Translations under genes and position numbers: made by a program | NCBI GenBank assembly: GCA_004335635.1 | Contig: QAXH01001377.1 | Location: forward strand, 1 to 45,371 | Length of the DNA: 45,371 nucleotides | Direction of reading: 5' to 3' | DNA from: Chloromonas sp. AAM2 | Lineage: Eukaryota; Chlorophyta; Chlorophyceae; Chlamydomonadales; Chlamydomonadaceae | The notes under the pieces: generated by a model | Databases searched by the model: none | Seen by the model: the letters and a program-made list of their open reading frames with translations, nothing else | Told to the model about the DNA's origin: nothing | In this document: in pieces, positions 34,341-45,371 of the stretch | Layout of the letters: every line of letters starts with the position of its first letter | Position numbering within the stretch: the stretch's first letter is position 1

Positions 34341-37300
34341 TCATTTCTGCTGTGCATCCTCGATCTTCTTCAGCAACTGTGCCAAGTCTGTACGCTGCTG
34401 GAGTGGGAGGTGCGGCGAGGACAGGGCGGGCGCCAGCAAGTCTTGGCACACTGCCAGCCACGACTGGTCCGGCACATAGCCCCAGCCCACCACCACCTGG
34501 CCCAGCACCTGTCCCAGTGAAAACGCCTGCTTGGCTGCTGCTGCGCCCATTGCCTTAGATGCAATGCTGGCCTGCACAGCAGACATGCTCTGTTTGCCCA
34601 CGGTTGCTCCTGCTGCCAAAGGTTTCGAAGTGCGGGATAAACCAGCGTTGCGGCCGGTTGCATCTCCTTGCCCAAAGCGGCGTGCTGTGCTGCGTGTGCT
34701 GCCTACCAGCAGCTGCGGATCAGCCACACCTGCTGCAGCAGCAGCTGCCGCTGGTTCACCAGCAGCTCCACTGGAGGCGGGTCCAGCAGCAGCTGCAGCG
34801 TTGGCAGCGTCTAGGCGTGCAGCCGCTGTTTGTTGGCTTGACAGGGCAGCGTCTAGCAGGGCCTGTAGCACGGTGGCCGGCGGCCTGAGTTCCGCACTGT
34901 AGAGCCCCCGCAACAGGCTCTGGACTTCCTGCAAACAGATAAGCAACAACAGAGATTTTCTAGCGCAATTCTTCAGCAGTTTATATCAGCACGACGAAAT
35001 CAGCAGCCCGAGCTGCATCAACTCATGCACGCAACCATGGAAGAAGGTGTTGGGGAAAAGTTTCTTTGTTGCTTTGCCTCTTTCTGTGTGGGTGGATCTT
35101 CAAGACCAAGGGCACCTCCTCCCTTGTCTTTCAAAGGAACTTGTGTTTGAAAACAGATTTGCATGGCTACAGGGCTTGCCGCACCGTCCGTTCTTGCTCT
35201 CTTTTGCTTGCCTAGTTTTGAATATGCAGTACACAAGCCTAACTAGGCTGCTGGACTGCAAACACCATGTGATGAAGCCTATCCTAACTTCAGACTCTAG
35301 TTGGGTGTAACTGTAAAGTTCAGAGTGTAACTGCGAAAACCATGTAACATCAGGCCGCCAGCAACGACCCACAGCCCTCACCTGCACAGAGCACTTAGGC
35401 GCCAGGTCTTTGAGACTATCCGTGAGCGTGTCCTCCCATATGCTGGGCGGGGGATGGGCAGGCGCCACCACTGCCAGGCCAGAAACCACGGGGATCAACA
35501 GCTCCAACGGGTAACTGCGCAACTGCAAACACACGAGCACATGCATACGGGTCTGGATGCGCCCGGGACAGCCGATCCAGGGTGCCCACGGACTGGGTGC
35601 TTTTCATGCCTGCCTCGCACGTCGCACGTAGGAATGGCAGTACACAGAAAGGCAAACGGACAAGAAAAAGGGCTGACAGACAGACATGTCAAAAACACAA
35701 ACGGCCGGCGGTGAAGTCAGACGGGCTGTTGTGGTTTCAAGTTGGGCCAGGTATTGCAGGGGAGATATTGTATTGCCGCTATGCTTTACCAGCCTAAGGC
35801 TCAATGAGGATGAAGGTAGCGTCTCCCAGCTCAGCAGCTGTAGCTTACGTGAACAGACGGTCTATCCAGCACATGCAGCACTGCCCCGCGCCTTACCTGT
35901 GGCCTCGAGTACTCCCAGAACAGCTCCAGCCAGTCACCAGGCAGCGGGACCCGCATGGACGCCATCGTGCTGAACACCATCCCCAACTGACTGGAGGAGT
36001 AACTGGACAGGTGCAATCGAGTGGCTGAAACCGCCGCCTGTGCTATCACCTGTGCCGGCACCACCTGCTGCTGCTGCTGCTGACCCTTGCTGTCACCTTC
36101 ACCCTGTGGCGACGATGGTGAAGACCAAGCCTCCTCATTTCCATCGTCGTCTTCTGCTGAGTTGTTGTGTTGGGTTGCGTGCGCACTGAGCCTGGCTGCT
36201 GAGTAGAGGAGTGAGTCGTGTAGCTCGGAGGGGACGTCCCCGGCTGACAGGAGCACGCCTAGGTCTGCCCATATCTGAGTGGAGTGGCCGCCTAGCTGTG
36301 CCCGCTGCTCCGGGGGCAGCGCACCCTGCAAATAGATTGGGCACAATGGCTTCAATCGAGTGCTGCACATTGGTGTACTAATGGTTCTGTCCTTGAAGCC
36401 AACTTTAAACCAGCGCAAGCACCAGTAGACCATGCGGTGTGCCAACACAACAGACATGGGTCAGCGTGGCATCGTGCATGAACATGCTGAGCATACATGC
36501 ACATTTCCGTACTGCTGGTCACAGGAAGAGTCGCATACTGCTAACGGATTATCACAACTGCCACCTTTCCTTTTCCAAGCGGACTGCACTAATACCAACT
36601 ACTCACAACAACCTCCGAGCGCCAACAACCAACGACCTGCTTCGTACGCGAGCAAGTGGGATAACCTAGGCTACCTACTCGGCTGCAGCCGAAAACATGT
36701 TATGGTACCTTGGCCTGACCGAACGAACTGGCCTGACCGAACGACAACAGTACCAGTTGACAACCGCCCAATCAGTGTTGTCATTGAGCAGCAACAACAG
36801 TAAAAGTCTTACCTGCAAGTTGACCAGCGCCTGGAGCAGCTGCAGGCTGCTGCTGACCAGCGGCGGCAGCTGCTCCCGCACCACCTCCAGCGGAACCTCC
36901 GCCTCCCCCTCCCCCTCCCCACCAGCCGCACCGGCTGCCAGCACCCGCCTAGCATTCACACACGCAGCCGTCATGCGTGCCAGGCAATCGCACAGGTTGT
37001 TTAGCAGGGCGGGGCTGACGGCAGTGCCCCAGGCGTCCAGGCAGGCGGCCACCTGTGCAGGACAGTGGAACAAGGCTGTTTTAAGAACTTCCAAGAAAAA
37101 CGCACGACTTACACTACTTGCAATGCATTGTAATTTTTTGGCGATGTTGTATATGGAGCTGTTCATCTTCTGTTCGACTTGTTGGACGATAGATATGTAA
37201 AAAGACACTCACTCACTCACTCACTCACCTGGGCTGCTGAGTCAGGGCCGGCGTCGAGAAGGTCTGAGTCTCCTTCAAAGCGGGAGAGGAGCGTGGCTGT

Positions 37301-40300
37301 CCAGCGGGCCGTGGGTTTGACACCTAGGCCTCGCACCGACCGGACCTGAAGGGAACACAGGGCAGGGCCAACCAACAAGAGTTGTGAAGCAAAACCTCAG
37401 TATAACGCACGGGCCTGTCAGTATATGGTCAGTAATTCATCTCCAAGGCCTAATCATCTCCACAGCAGGAATGCTGGAAACTGCAAGACATGTGAACAAT
37501 AACTGCCAGTGGGGTGAAAGACAGACGGGGTGTGCAGAGTGACGGGAGCACAGCAAAGCTGTACCGTGCAATGTAATAGTGCAACACGGAAAAGGATAGG
37601 GTATACTGCAGTGGAGGGCAGAGGCAGGGAGACAGTGAACAGCGAGGGGCGAGCATGCATCCTGATCATGGACTGCTGCGGACGCAAGTGCAAGAACAAT
37701 CAGCATGAGCAGGCAAGACAAACAAGAGCAACGCCAACTGTGTTAGCCACTGACACTTGACTACCACTCGCTCGACTACTGTGTGAAGTTCCTACTGCTT
37801 CGACTCACCAGCTCACAGATCTCCCCCGCAGTCATCATCTCCCTCAGGCTCAGCGCCCGTTCCAACAGAGCACCAACCGCCTTGCTGTTGCCAGAAATCG
37901 CCACCCCAGCTTCCCGCAGCTCCCTCACTGCCGCAACCAGTGCCACCAGCTGCGACGGCCGCAGCTGGTTCCCGGCCGTCCGCCTTCCTCCAGCATCCAC
38001 CACCTAAGTTCATTTCCAGGTGACGACGGCCGTTTTCGGACTTAGCCCACAGTCTTTGAAATGCAAGCATGATAATGTTGTGTATGAAAGAGTAAGATAT
38101 CACACTTAGCAGACACACGAGAGCTGTGTGTACATCCTTCACCTCACACACACGCTTGAGCCATCTTCTGTTCGGCTTGCTGGACGATACAGGTGTGTAG
38201 AGGCGCTCACACACCCACCTTTGAAACCAGCGACTCCGCTGCCACCTTCCTCAGCCCTTCCTGCTGCCTCACCCCTGCTAAAAACGCAACCAAATCCTGC
38301 CCATCCGCCCGCTCAACCATCGCCGTCATCGCCGCCACCGCCACCCCGCACCATTCCGCCCCCGCAGCGTGCCCCGAGCGGCTGAAGATCAGCAAACACG
38401 CGGTGACAGCGGCCGGTGCCAGCTGGTCGCCGTGCATGATGCAGGCTTGCTCCATGGCTTCCAGGGTGGCTGTGGGCCAGGCCTGGTCTAGGCTGCCCAT
38501 GGCGCTGAGTAGCGGCACCAACTGGGGTTGTTCGCGGCACGTGGCAATGCGTCGGGAGGCCTCTGCAGCGAGGGAGTCCAGCCAGGCAGTGTCCAGGCTG
38601 GCCATTTCTTCAGGGCGAGTCATCCTGCACAGAAGCAGAGAGGCAACGCACGTCTAGGCTGAGCAGATGGAGCAATCAATCCTCAACAGGTCCGCCAGGG
38701 TGATCATACCGCCAGGGTGATCATACCGCCAGGGTGATCATACCGCCAGGGTGAGGCCATTGAAAACTGATCAATTGTGAATTGAGAACTTGCCTTGAGG
38801 GCAACAAATGGAACAAGGAAGAAGGACGGCAAACACCAGCATTCAGCTCTCTTTCCACCCGTGACAATGACATGAGACCAAAAAGGCACGTCAGGAAGAA
38901 CTCACGAGTAATCATACCATATCAAGCATCAACGCCCACCTGTGTCACACCTGTGCCACAGGCGTGGCCAAGCTGTTCATCCTCACTCCCATACACCACA
39001 CATGGGCTTTTAGCACAATCCCCCAAAATAGAATGGATACTGGCCATGATTAGTCTGACCAGACAAGCAAGATGCGCGCTTGCATAGCTACGGCTATCTG
39101 GCAAAAGCCCCCAGCACACCTAAGTGTGGCGTATGCGATCAATAGGTTGCTGAGCTCCTCCAGCGAGAGGCCCCGCACGTCCCCAGTGGCCCCCGCAATG
39201 GCCGCCCAGAGGCCCGCACTGGGCATGTGGCCGCCCACGGCCAGCGCTGACAGGAGCGCGGCCCATGGCGCGGCGTGGCCATCGCCGGGAGTGGAGGGGA
39301 GGCAGGCGACGGACGCTTTGTCAACCACCTGAAATGGGGTCCAAAACAAAACGGACAAAATAACTTGCGTTGTTAGTAAGGGGCGAGGTTGGAGGCTGCT
39401 GAAGTCTCGATGACTTATGTATGGTGGAAAGGATCAGTCAGCACCAGTCTAAACATGTGCGCAAGCCTAAGGTTATGATTCTTAACAAGATGGAAACTGG
39501 GCCACAAACAAATCCTGCACAAGCACCCATACCCACCCGTAATATGCAGTCCACACACCTATCACATGCATCCCACCCACCACCCACCTATCACATGCAT
39601 CCCACCCACCACCCACCGATCACATGCATCCCACCCACCACACACTGATCACATGCATCCCACCGATCACATGCTGTCACATGCATCCCACCCACCTCCA
39701 AGAGATTTGAGTCGCTGCCCGCCCCCACCAGCGCCCCTGCCATGGCCACACAGCCCTCGGGGGTCTTCAGGCCCCCCTCAGCCGCGTAGGCCTCAAGGAC
39801 AGTGCGCAGGAACCCTGCATCGGCCGCCTCGGGCACAAGACCCAGCACCTGAGGGTCACGGAGGCACATGCGTGCATGTACCGAAGTTAAGTACAGTCAC
39901 ATGACATGTCCAATGGTCACCAGGTGGTGTGCCCTACTGCAGAACCCGCACGCCTGTGCCGCATGTCTGGTTGCGCTTGCCTTTGGCAGAGCTGTGCTGC
40001 GTTAGCAGCCGTGTGAGCTAACACTGCGTCCTGCTTGCAATCATGCATGTTCAAATTCAACCGGGTCAGTCATGTCCGCCAAGGTAGTGTGCACACGCAT
40101 TAACAGGCAGAGAACAACCTTTGATTTAGGCATAACGGTCGTTGGCCTGACGTGCTGCTGCTGGCATTTATGACCAGATGCTGACAGGAGCCTATTCAAG
40201 CGTGTCTCAACAGCAGCAGCCCAGTCCGTCACCTGCAAGCTCCTGAGCATCTGCTCTGGCCTTGTGGCATGCAGGTGGTGTGCGGTCAGGTCCTGTATCA

Positions 40301-43300
40301 GCGTTAGCCAGGGGGCGGGCAGCTGCACGGGCTGCTGGGCTAACGTGTCTATTAGCTCTAGCCAGGCCTCGGCACTGGCCGAGCGGTTATCATCCTCATC
40401 AGCACGGGGCGAGCTCGAGGGGTCATGAGGGGCAGAAGAAGCACGACCCACGGAAACCAATCCTGCGTCAGATACACAGTGTGTATGTGTGTGTATGTGT
40501 GTGTGTGTGTGTGTGAACAAGCAACGGAAACCGGTGTCATGTGCCCACTCACAACGTCACACGTGGGCAGGAACCGTGCCATACAACATAATCGCCACTC
40601 CCCGTCTCATGCTTCACTCACAAAAAGATCTGTCCCAGCTGCCCGTCAGATTATGCCCCTTTCAGCAAGGAACATGTGGCTTGCAGTTCATTGCCTTGTG
40701 ATGGCAGCCCCCGGTGTGGCACTTCACTGCGGATGCTTTGCCTTGTTGTGGCAACCTCAATGCTGACCTCGTGACAAACGCATGCAAATAATTGACCCCA
40801 GACCCACGATCGGCCTGCCTGCTCTATATTATGTACTATGCCTTATCGTGGCAATCTGAACGCTGGTGACAAACCTATTCTGGTGACAAACCTATTCTGG
40901 TGACAAACCGGAGCAAGCTGAAGTGAACACAGGATCCATTCCGGAACCCGCAAGTGTCTTACCTGCCCTGTGCATGACCTCCAGCGCCTGTCCGCCCAAC
41001 ACATGGATGGTGCGGGGCGGCAGCATGACGTCTGACATGGCGGCTGCCTGGAGGCAGACCACTGTGGCCTGGGGATCAAAGTCCTGGCTCCGTGACACCG
41101 CCTGCTCGCCCCACGCCTGAACAACAGTGCATGGTGGGCAGCAGAAGAGAAGCTAGTTACCATCGGGCATCCAAGGCTGAGCCAAGGGACCCCGGGGTCA
41201 ACGAACAAGACTCAGCAAGAGTCAACACTCTTAACTTACTTGTCGTGGGTAATGCTCTTCTTGGCAATCGCTGTGTGTAATCCCACCTTCTCTGCTCATT
41301 CCTTCCCTTCCACCCTCCCTACCCGCGTGTCACGCCTAACTCTCACGTGCGCCTCGCCCCCCTTCAAAGCTCCTGAAAGAGTATCGAAAACTCTTCATAA
41401 CTCATCAGTATTGGCGTTGTTCTCAGTGATGCAATGTATCTGTTGACCCAGCCTCGTTCCCTCACCCACTGCACCTGCCCATGCCCTTTTGATCACCTGT
41501 AACAGGTCTGAGTAGTAGACTTCTACTGAAGTAGACTGGTAGACTTCAAGTACTGAAATACGCCTAGGCTCTTCTCCTGGAATTGACGATGCCCATTTGA
41601 ACACCCGCAACCCTTGGCACTGCTCCCGCTCCCTCATCTGTAATTGCTCCCCTTGACATTGCTCCCCGGCCTCACCTCCCCCAGTCCTTCCTCGCACCCC
41701 CGTGCCCTCCCGAACAATGCAATCTGACCTGTGCTGGCCTGCTACTACTACTACTACTACTAGTCCTAGTACTACTAGTAGTACTACTATTACTACTAAA
41801 ACGGAAACGTTAGTCTTGTAAAGTCACTGTTAGTGACTTGCAGATCATGGGTCAGCTGCAAGCTATTCCACTCCTCTGCTAAGTATTGGCTGCTGCACAC
41901 TTGCTATTGTCCCCCTTGACAACCCTCCCTGGCCGCACCTGCATCCACCTAGCGGGCACAAACGAACATGCATAAACAAACGTGCAAAGCTGGTCGGCTG
42001 CAAGCGCCGCCCCGCTCCCCTTGACAATGCCGTCCGGCCTCACCTGCAGCCACCTAGCGGGCATGAGCTGCAGCGCCTGCAGCCTGGCCAGGCCCATCAG
42101 CATGAGCGTGAGGCCCTGGGCGCTGAACCCGGTCACGTCCTCCTGGCCCTGGCTGGCCGCACGGGTGCCGCGCAAGGCCCGCTGACGGTCCAACTGCGCG
42201 CATTCACGTGCATTGGGGTGACCAGTCTTTCAACATGTGCACATTCACATGCATTGGAAAGTGCATTCATCGTCCTTGCCTTGCTTCCATCGCCGAGTCT
42301 GCAAGTGACACGTCGTACTTGCTCTGATGGCTCCAAACCCGAAGTCTTGCCGTGTCACACAAACACAAGTTCTTGCACAGGTTCTTACGCAATCCTCTAA
42401 CATGCCATGACAGTTTGTGGTCCTGGCGCCAAACACATGACAACCGAAGCCCTTCTCCACACATCCGCACGCGCTTCCCGCACCCTCACCCCCACGCACC
42501 TGTGCCTGCTCGTCCCACAGCTTAGTTGCCCGTCCTGCCAGCACCGTCGCCGCATTCACGGCCGTTCCCGTCATCTGCCAGCCCGGCCGCCCCGCCTCAA
42601 ACAGCAGCGCGGCCAGATGGTCCCCGGCCGCCCGCACCTACACGCATTTGCAGTACGAGTATGATGATGTTGTAAATGGAGCTTCTGTTCGCTTTGTCCG
42701 ACAATACAGATGTAAGAAGACAATCACTCGCACTCACACTCACACACTCGCCCATCCACTCGCACTCATTCACCCACTCACTCACCCCGTCGTCTGCCGC
42801 TGCCGCCATGACCGCCCCCTCCACCCACTCCTGCCGCATCGGCCGCTCACATTCGGCCGCAACCAGCATCAAGTTGACGGCCGTTGCAGGCTGCGCTGTG
42901 AAACCGCTGCCATTGCCCGCGCCACCCGCGGCGATCACCGTCTGGAAAACAATGGCTGAAGCCGCCTCCATCATTGCTAGCCAGTTCTCACTTGGCTTGA
43001 TGCCGTTCATGAGAAGGGAGGTTGCAAGGTCTGCAATCACACTGCTGTCGAGAGCAAGGTCTGAAGAACCGGCTTGACCGTTTCCTCCTTCCAGCTCCCC
43101 AGTCACAGCTGCCCTTGTACTGCACAGGGCACCATAGCTGGCATCTAGATAGTCTTGGAGCCAGTTTTCCTGCAAGCAGACAACCACATTCCACTGTCAC
43201 ACCGCCAAGCATTCAGCAAGACACAAACTACAAACGCAAGCTCTTTGACTGATGTGCCAATGCTGCGAGGCGCCTTACAGCGTCTTGCGTCCTGGAAAGC

Positions 43301-45371
43301 CAGTTACGTGAAGGTTCCAACCAATACTGGAACTTCCGCTGCCAGACGACGGGTACATGTGTGCAGCAGCTTGTGGTACGAAGGTGGTTGGTCCCCCGTG
43401 CTAAAGCAAACACATTCTACACAAAACTGTTCTGCTGAACTGCTCAAAGGTACAGCACTTGAAGCCAGGCCACGTCGTTGTTTTGCTGTTCTACCCGGAG
43501 GAACCGCATCTTGCGCCTTGCAAAGCCAGGAACATGATACAGTTGCATGAGTGGCTGATGCCACGAGGTACAGCAGCTTGAGCCTGGCAAAGCCAGGTGC
43601 GTGAATGCCGTGACAATGCCACATGCCGTGTTCATCCGCCTGCATCTGAAGCAGACACACGCACGTGTACAGGTACGCTCCACACCAGCAGTGCCTGAGC
43701 CAGGGCAGCCCACTCTGCAGGTGCCAGGCGAGGAACGGCCTCCCAACCTTGCACAACGGGCGGAGACGGCGCGGGCAGCGGGGCAGAGGGCTCGAAATCA
43801 ACTTCATCGCCTGCAGCATTGACGACCTGGACACATCGGGAAGCACGAAAAAAGTGTGGTTGGAGAAGTACAAGGCAAAGGCACATTACTGGCTGGTTGT
43901 GCCATGAGGCGTTGCCATGCATGTGTGTAGTCACTTCACTAGTGCGGCGACTTCAGACAGACCCCATTGCAGCGCACCTGGTCAGGCGAGACCTGCTTTG
44001 GCATGGCGATGAGGCCGCTGCCCCCCGGGTTGCGCAGGTTTGTGACAGTGGGCCCCGCTGTCTGTGAGAGGTGTGCGTTGGTGGCCTCTGCTAGGTGGGA
44101 GAGCGCGATGGTGGTGCAGTCTGACAGCTGGTCCAGCCAGGGCTCGCGGGGCTTGTAGCCCGCAGTCAGCAGTGCAGCAGACAATTGTAGCAGTTCCTGC
44201 AAAGGTGGTGTTGAAATGCAGAAGGGAGGAGGCTGAGGACCGTGCTGCACTGAAGGCTGTAATGCCTGCTGAAGGCAGGCGGCAGTTGGACAACTGAACA
44301 GTGTGGTGAAGGAGCGAGCCGCTGTGCCTTTTTCCTCAGTTTGCAGCGTCCGGTGCTATTTTTACCACCACAACATGACAACATGTTCCACCCGCCACAC
44401 ACCACCTGAAACGAATGTCACAAGATGGGGGTGATAACGATCACCCACTCCACTGAGTCAAAACCCTCAAACAAACAGCTGCCCCACCTTGACATGGGCT
44501 AGCAGCTGTGCATCCGCCTGTTGCTTGTCCTGTTCCGTGCAGTCCCTTGCGCTGATAGCCGTTGCATACACAGAGAGCGCAGCGTGCATGGCACTAGCGC
44601 TCGCCACTTCTACAGCTAAGAGCCAGTTCTCTGTGGGCTTGACTCCGGTGGCGACCAGGGCCCGCAGCACATGGCATGTGCTGGGCAGGGGCAGGTTGGC
44701 ATTGAGGAAGACACGGGTGGCGGTGGCCAGCTGCTCGCCTGCTTGCCTGATCTCCTCGGCCTCCTTCTCATCCTGTGAACGACATGCGATAGGTGAGTGC
44801 TTGAGTGGTTGAATGAATGAGTGAGTGGTTGAGTGATCGAGTGAGTGGACGTCATTGCACGATTCATGAGCTCAAGAGCAACTTCATCACTAGCACCTCG
44901 GGCGCAGCACGAGCAATGCCACGTTCACCATCGGCCAGGGCAAAATACCTGGCCGGATTGAGGCTGATGCACCCCCATTGAGTGCAGGTGACCGCCAATA
45001 CTGTTGTGACCCCCATCCAGAACAGATGATGGTCCGCCGCACATGACCCTGCATCCAACCCTTGCCGCAACCTTACTAACACACTACATCCAACCCATCT
45101 CGTTGCAGCATGTGTGACATGTGATCCTTGCCCCAGGCACACACATCATTGCAACTGTGCCCCCAGCCCTGCCAGGACCGCAACCACAAGCCTGAACCTA
45201 CGCTCGAGGCTTCCGTGGTCATTGGCCCCGAGTTAGCTTCGTGTTATGGAGCCATGGTAATCTCAAGTCTACTGGTAACCCCAACCTGAGCCAAGGTCTA
45301 CCCCAACTGAGCCCAAACCCTAACGTACCTGGGGAGGTGTGGACAACGACAGCTCCTCCAACCGACGTGCC
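34341..45371 (-). CDS. Large OPR-like helical repeat protein (5' end beyond window)
   Basis: At least 1,413 residues. Minus-strand exons: 45371(edge)-45329, 44772-44488, 44196-43978, 43826-43665, 43169-42786, 42637-42500, 42193-42044, 41116-40963, 40462-40233, 39848-39696, 39328-39120, 38624-38219, 38003-37809, 37345-37229, 37052-36813, 36325-35897, 35522-35382, 34928-34341; phases agree throughout. A degenerate unit of about 38 residues recurs, with a Leu/Ala-rich helix, G-x-K/P-P, then a Trp-Leu helix: ALVATGVKPTENWLLAVE, LLTAGYKPREPWLDQL, LLMNGIKPSENWLAMM, VRGLGVKPTARWTATLL, MASMRVPLPGDWLELFWEYS. This matches octotricopeptide repeat proteins, which in green algae are mostly chloroplast or mitochondrial RNA-binding factors for stability, splicing or translation of single transcripts. 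The transit peptide would lie outside the window. No RAP domain is seen at the C-terminus. Low-complexity inserts include a Gln tract and Ala-rich segments. Confidence 0.86.
37053..37228 (-). repeat. Introner-like intron of the OPR gene (copy 1)
   Basis: The intron starts with GTGAG repeats and then reads ACATATCTATCGTCCAACAA and CGAACAGAAGATG. It shares these blocks, in the same order from the 5' splice site, with the introns at 38004-38218 and 42638-42785. Confidence 0.65.
38004..38218 (-). repeat. Introner-like intron of the OPR gene (copy 2)
   Basis: Starts GTGGGTGTGTGAG, then ACACCTGTATCGTCCAGCAA and CGAACAGAAGATGG; a CATACACAACATTATCA block follows after an insertion of about 80 bp. 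It is homologous to copies 1 and 3. Confidence 0.62.
38692..38755. repeat. 17-bp tandem repeat
   Basis: Three full copies and one partial copy of CCGCCAGGGTGATCATA, in the OPR intron between the exons ending at 39120 and starting at 38624. Confidence 0.92.
39560..39695. repeat. Minisatellite abutting an OPR 5' splice site
   Basis: Four to five copies of a 26-27 bp unit (ATCACATGCATCCCACCCAC), the later ones shortened. On the minus strand the exon ending at 39696 runs straight into the array, so the donor GTGGGT is itself part of a repeat unit. Confidence 0.88.
40477..40516. repeat. TG/CA microsatellite beside an OPR 3' splice site
   Basis: A (TG)n/(TATG) run about 15 bp upstream, in the transcript, of the exon starting at 40462. 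On the minus strand it reads as a CA-rich tract in place of a normal polypyrimidine tract. Confidence 0.85.
40863..40911. repeat. 17-bp triplicate in an OPR intron
   Basis: CTGGTGACAAACCTATT occurs twice in full and a third time in part, immediately downstream of the donor of the exon ending at 40963. Confidence 0.85.
41742..41800. repeat. TAC/TAG microsatellite with hairpin potential
   Basis: A run of TAC triplets turns into AGTACTACTAGTAGTACT, which is self-complementary, so the region can form a stem-loop. It is intronic in the OPR gene. Confidence 0.8.
41910..42070 (-). repeat. Tandem copy of an OPR exon end and its splice donor
   Basis: The true boundary (CCCGCTAGGTGGCTGCAG/GTGAGGCC at 42061-42037) is repeated 105 bp into the intron as CCCGCTAGGTGGATGCAG/GTGCGGCC (near 41939). 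Both are followed by TTGTCAAGGGG. A weaker third relative is at 41647-41685. Confidence 0.8.
42638..42785 (-). repeat. Introner-like intron of the OPR gene (copy 3)
   Basis: Starts GTGAGTGAGTGGGTG, then ACATCTGTATTGTCGGACAA, GCGAACAGAAG and CTCCATTTACAACATCATCA. It is homologous to the introns at 37053-37228 and 38004-38218. Confidence 0.65.

Noticed and set aside
39560..39700. Regular repeat array as a CRISPR
   Set aside because: The units are contiguous, without unique spacers, and the genome is eukaryotic. It is a minisatellite.
41939..42043. Treating the 105-nt duplicated block as constitutive OPR exon
   Set aside because: The first donor (GTGAGG) is stronger and joins PARWLQ directly to AWGEQ in the repeat pattern, so the longer form is kept only as an alternative.
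1..45371. tRNA or rRNA genes
   Set aside because: No cloverleaf with A and B boxes and no conserved rRNA block was noticed on either strand. A covariance-model scan was not possible.

Overview
The window is nuclear DNA of a green alga, most likely a chlorophyte of the Chlamydomonadales. The genes are split by many short GT-AG introns. The right end carries a very large octotricopeptide-repeat (OPR) type protein, a family expanded in these algae. Other signs are a TGTAA poly(A) signal behind that gene, plant-type R2R3-MYB and bHLH-ACT transcription factors, and frequent TGCATGCA palindromes. The species cannot be named from the sequence. No bacterial operons, CRISPR arrays, rRNA or tRNA genes were seen. 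All exon models were built by hand from reading frame, splice sites and phase agreement.

Layout, left to right. (1) An R2R3-MYB factor of the FOUR LIPS/MYB88 type lies on the minus strand (2300 to beyond position 1). (2) A 3.3 kb intergenic stretch (2301-5594) is rich in repeats. (3) A ten-helix EamA/SLC35G-like drug/metabolite transporter lies on the minus strand in nine exons (11319-5595). One of its introns is GC-AG. (4) Head to head with it is a plus-strand bHLH factor with a C-terminal ACT domain, in ten exons (11860-15442). (5) A 6.5 kb convergent gap (15443-21928) holds dispersed inverted repeats, a degenerate ORF, a short ORF of very GC-rich third positions and an 18-N assembly gap. 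(6) A minus-strand protein of about 850 residues (27299-21929) has an ARM/HEAT-like helical front half and a disordered, probably nuclear back half. (7) A plus-strand coiled-coil protein of about 543 residues (28442-33365) is not recognised. (8) A minus-strand OPR-like helical repeat protein occupies 34341 to beyond the right edge, with at least 18 exons and 1,413 residues.

The two transcription factors probably regulate nuclear genes, the transporter is a membrane protein, and OPR proteins usually bind organelle RNAs. Nothing ties these genes into one pathway. The most interesting signals are structural. Three introns of the OPR gene share sequence that begins near the 5' splice site, as in introner elements. 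A tandem copy of an exon-intron boundary offers an in-frame alternative donor. Several dispersed repeat families sit in introns and intergenic DNA, and two of them form MITE-like inverted pairs.
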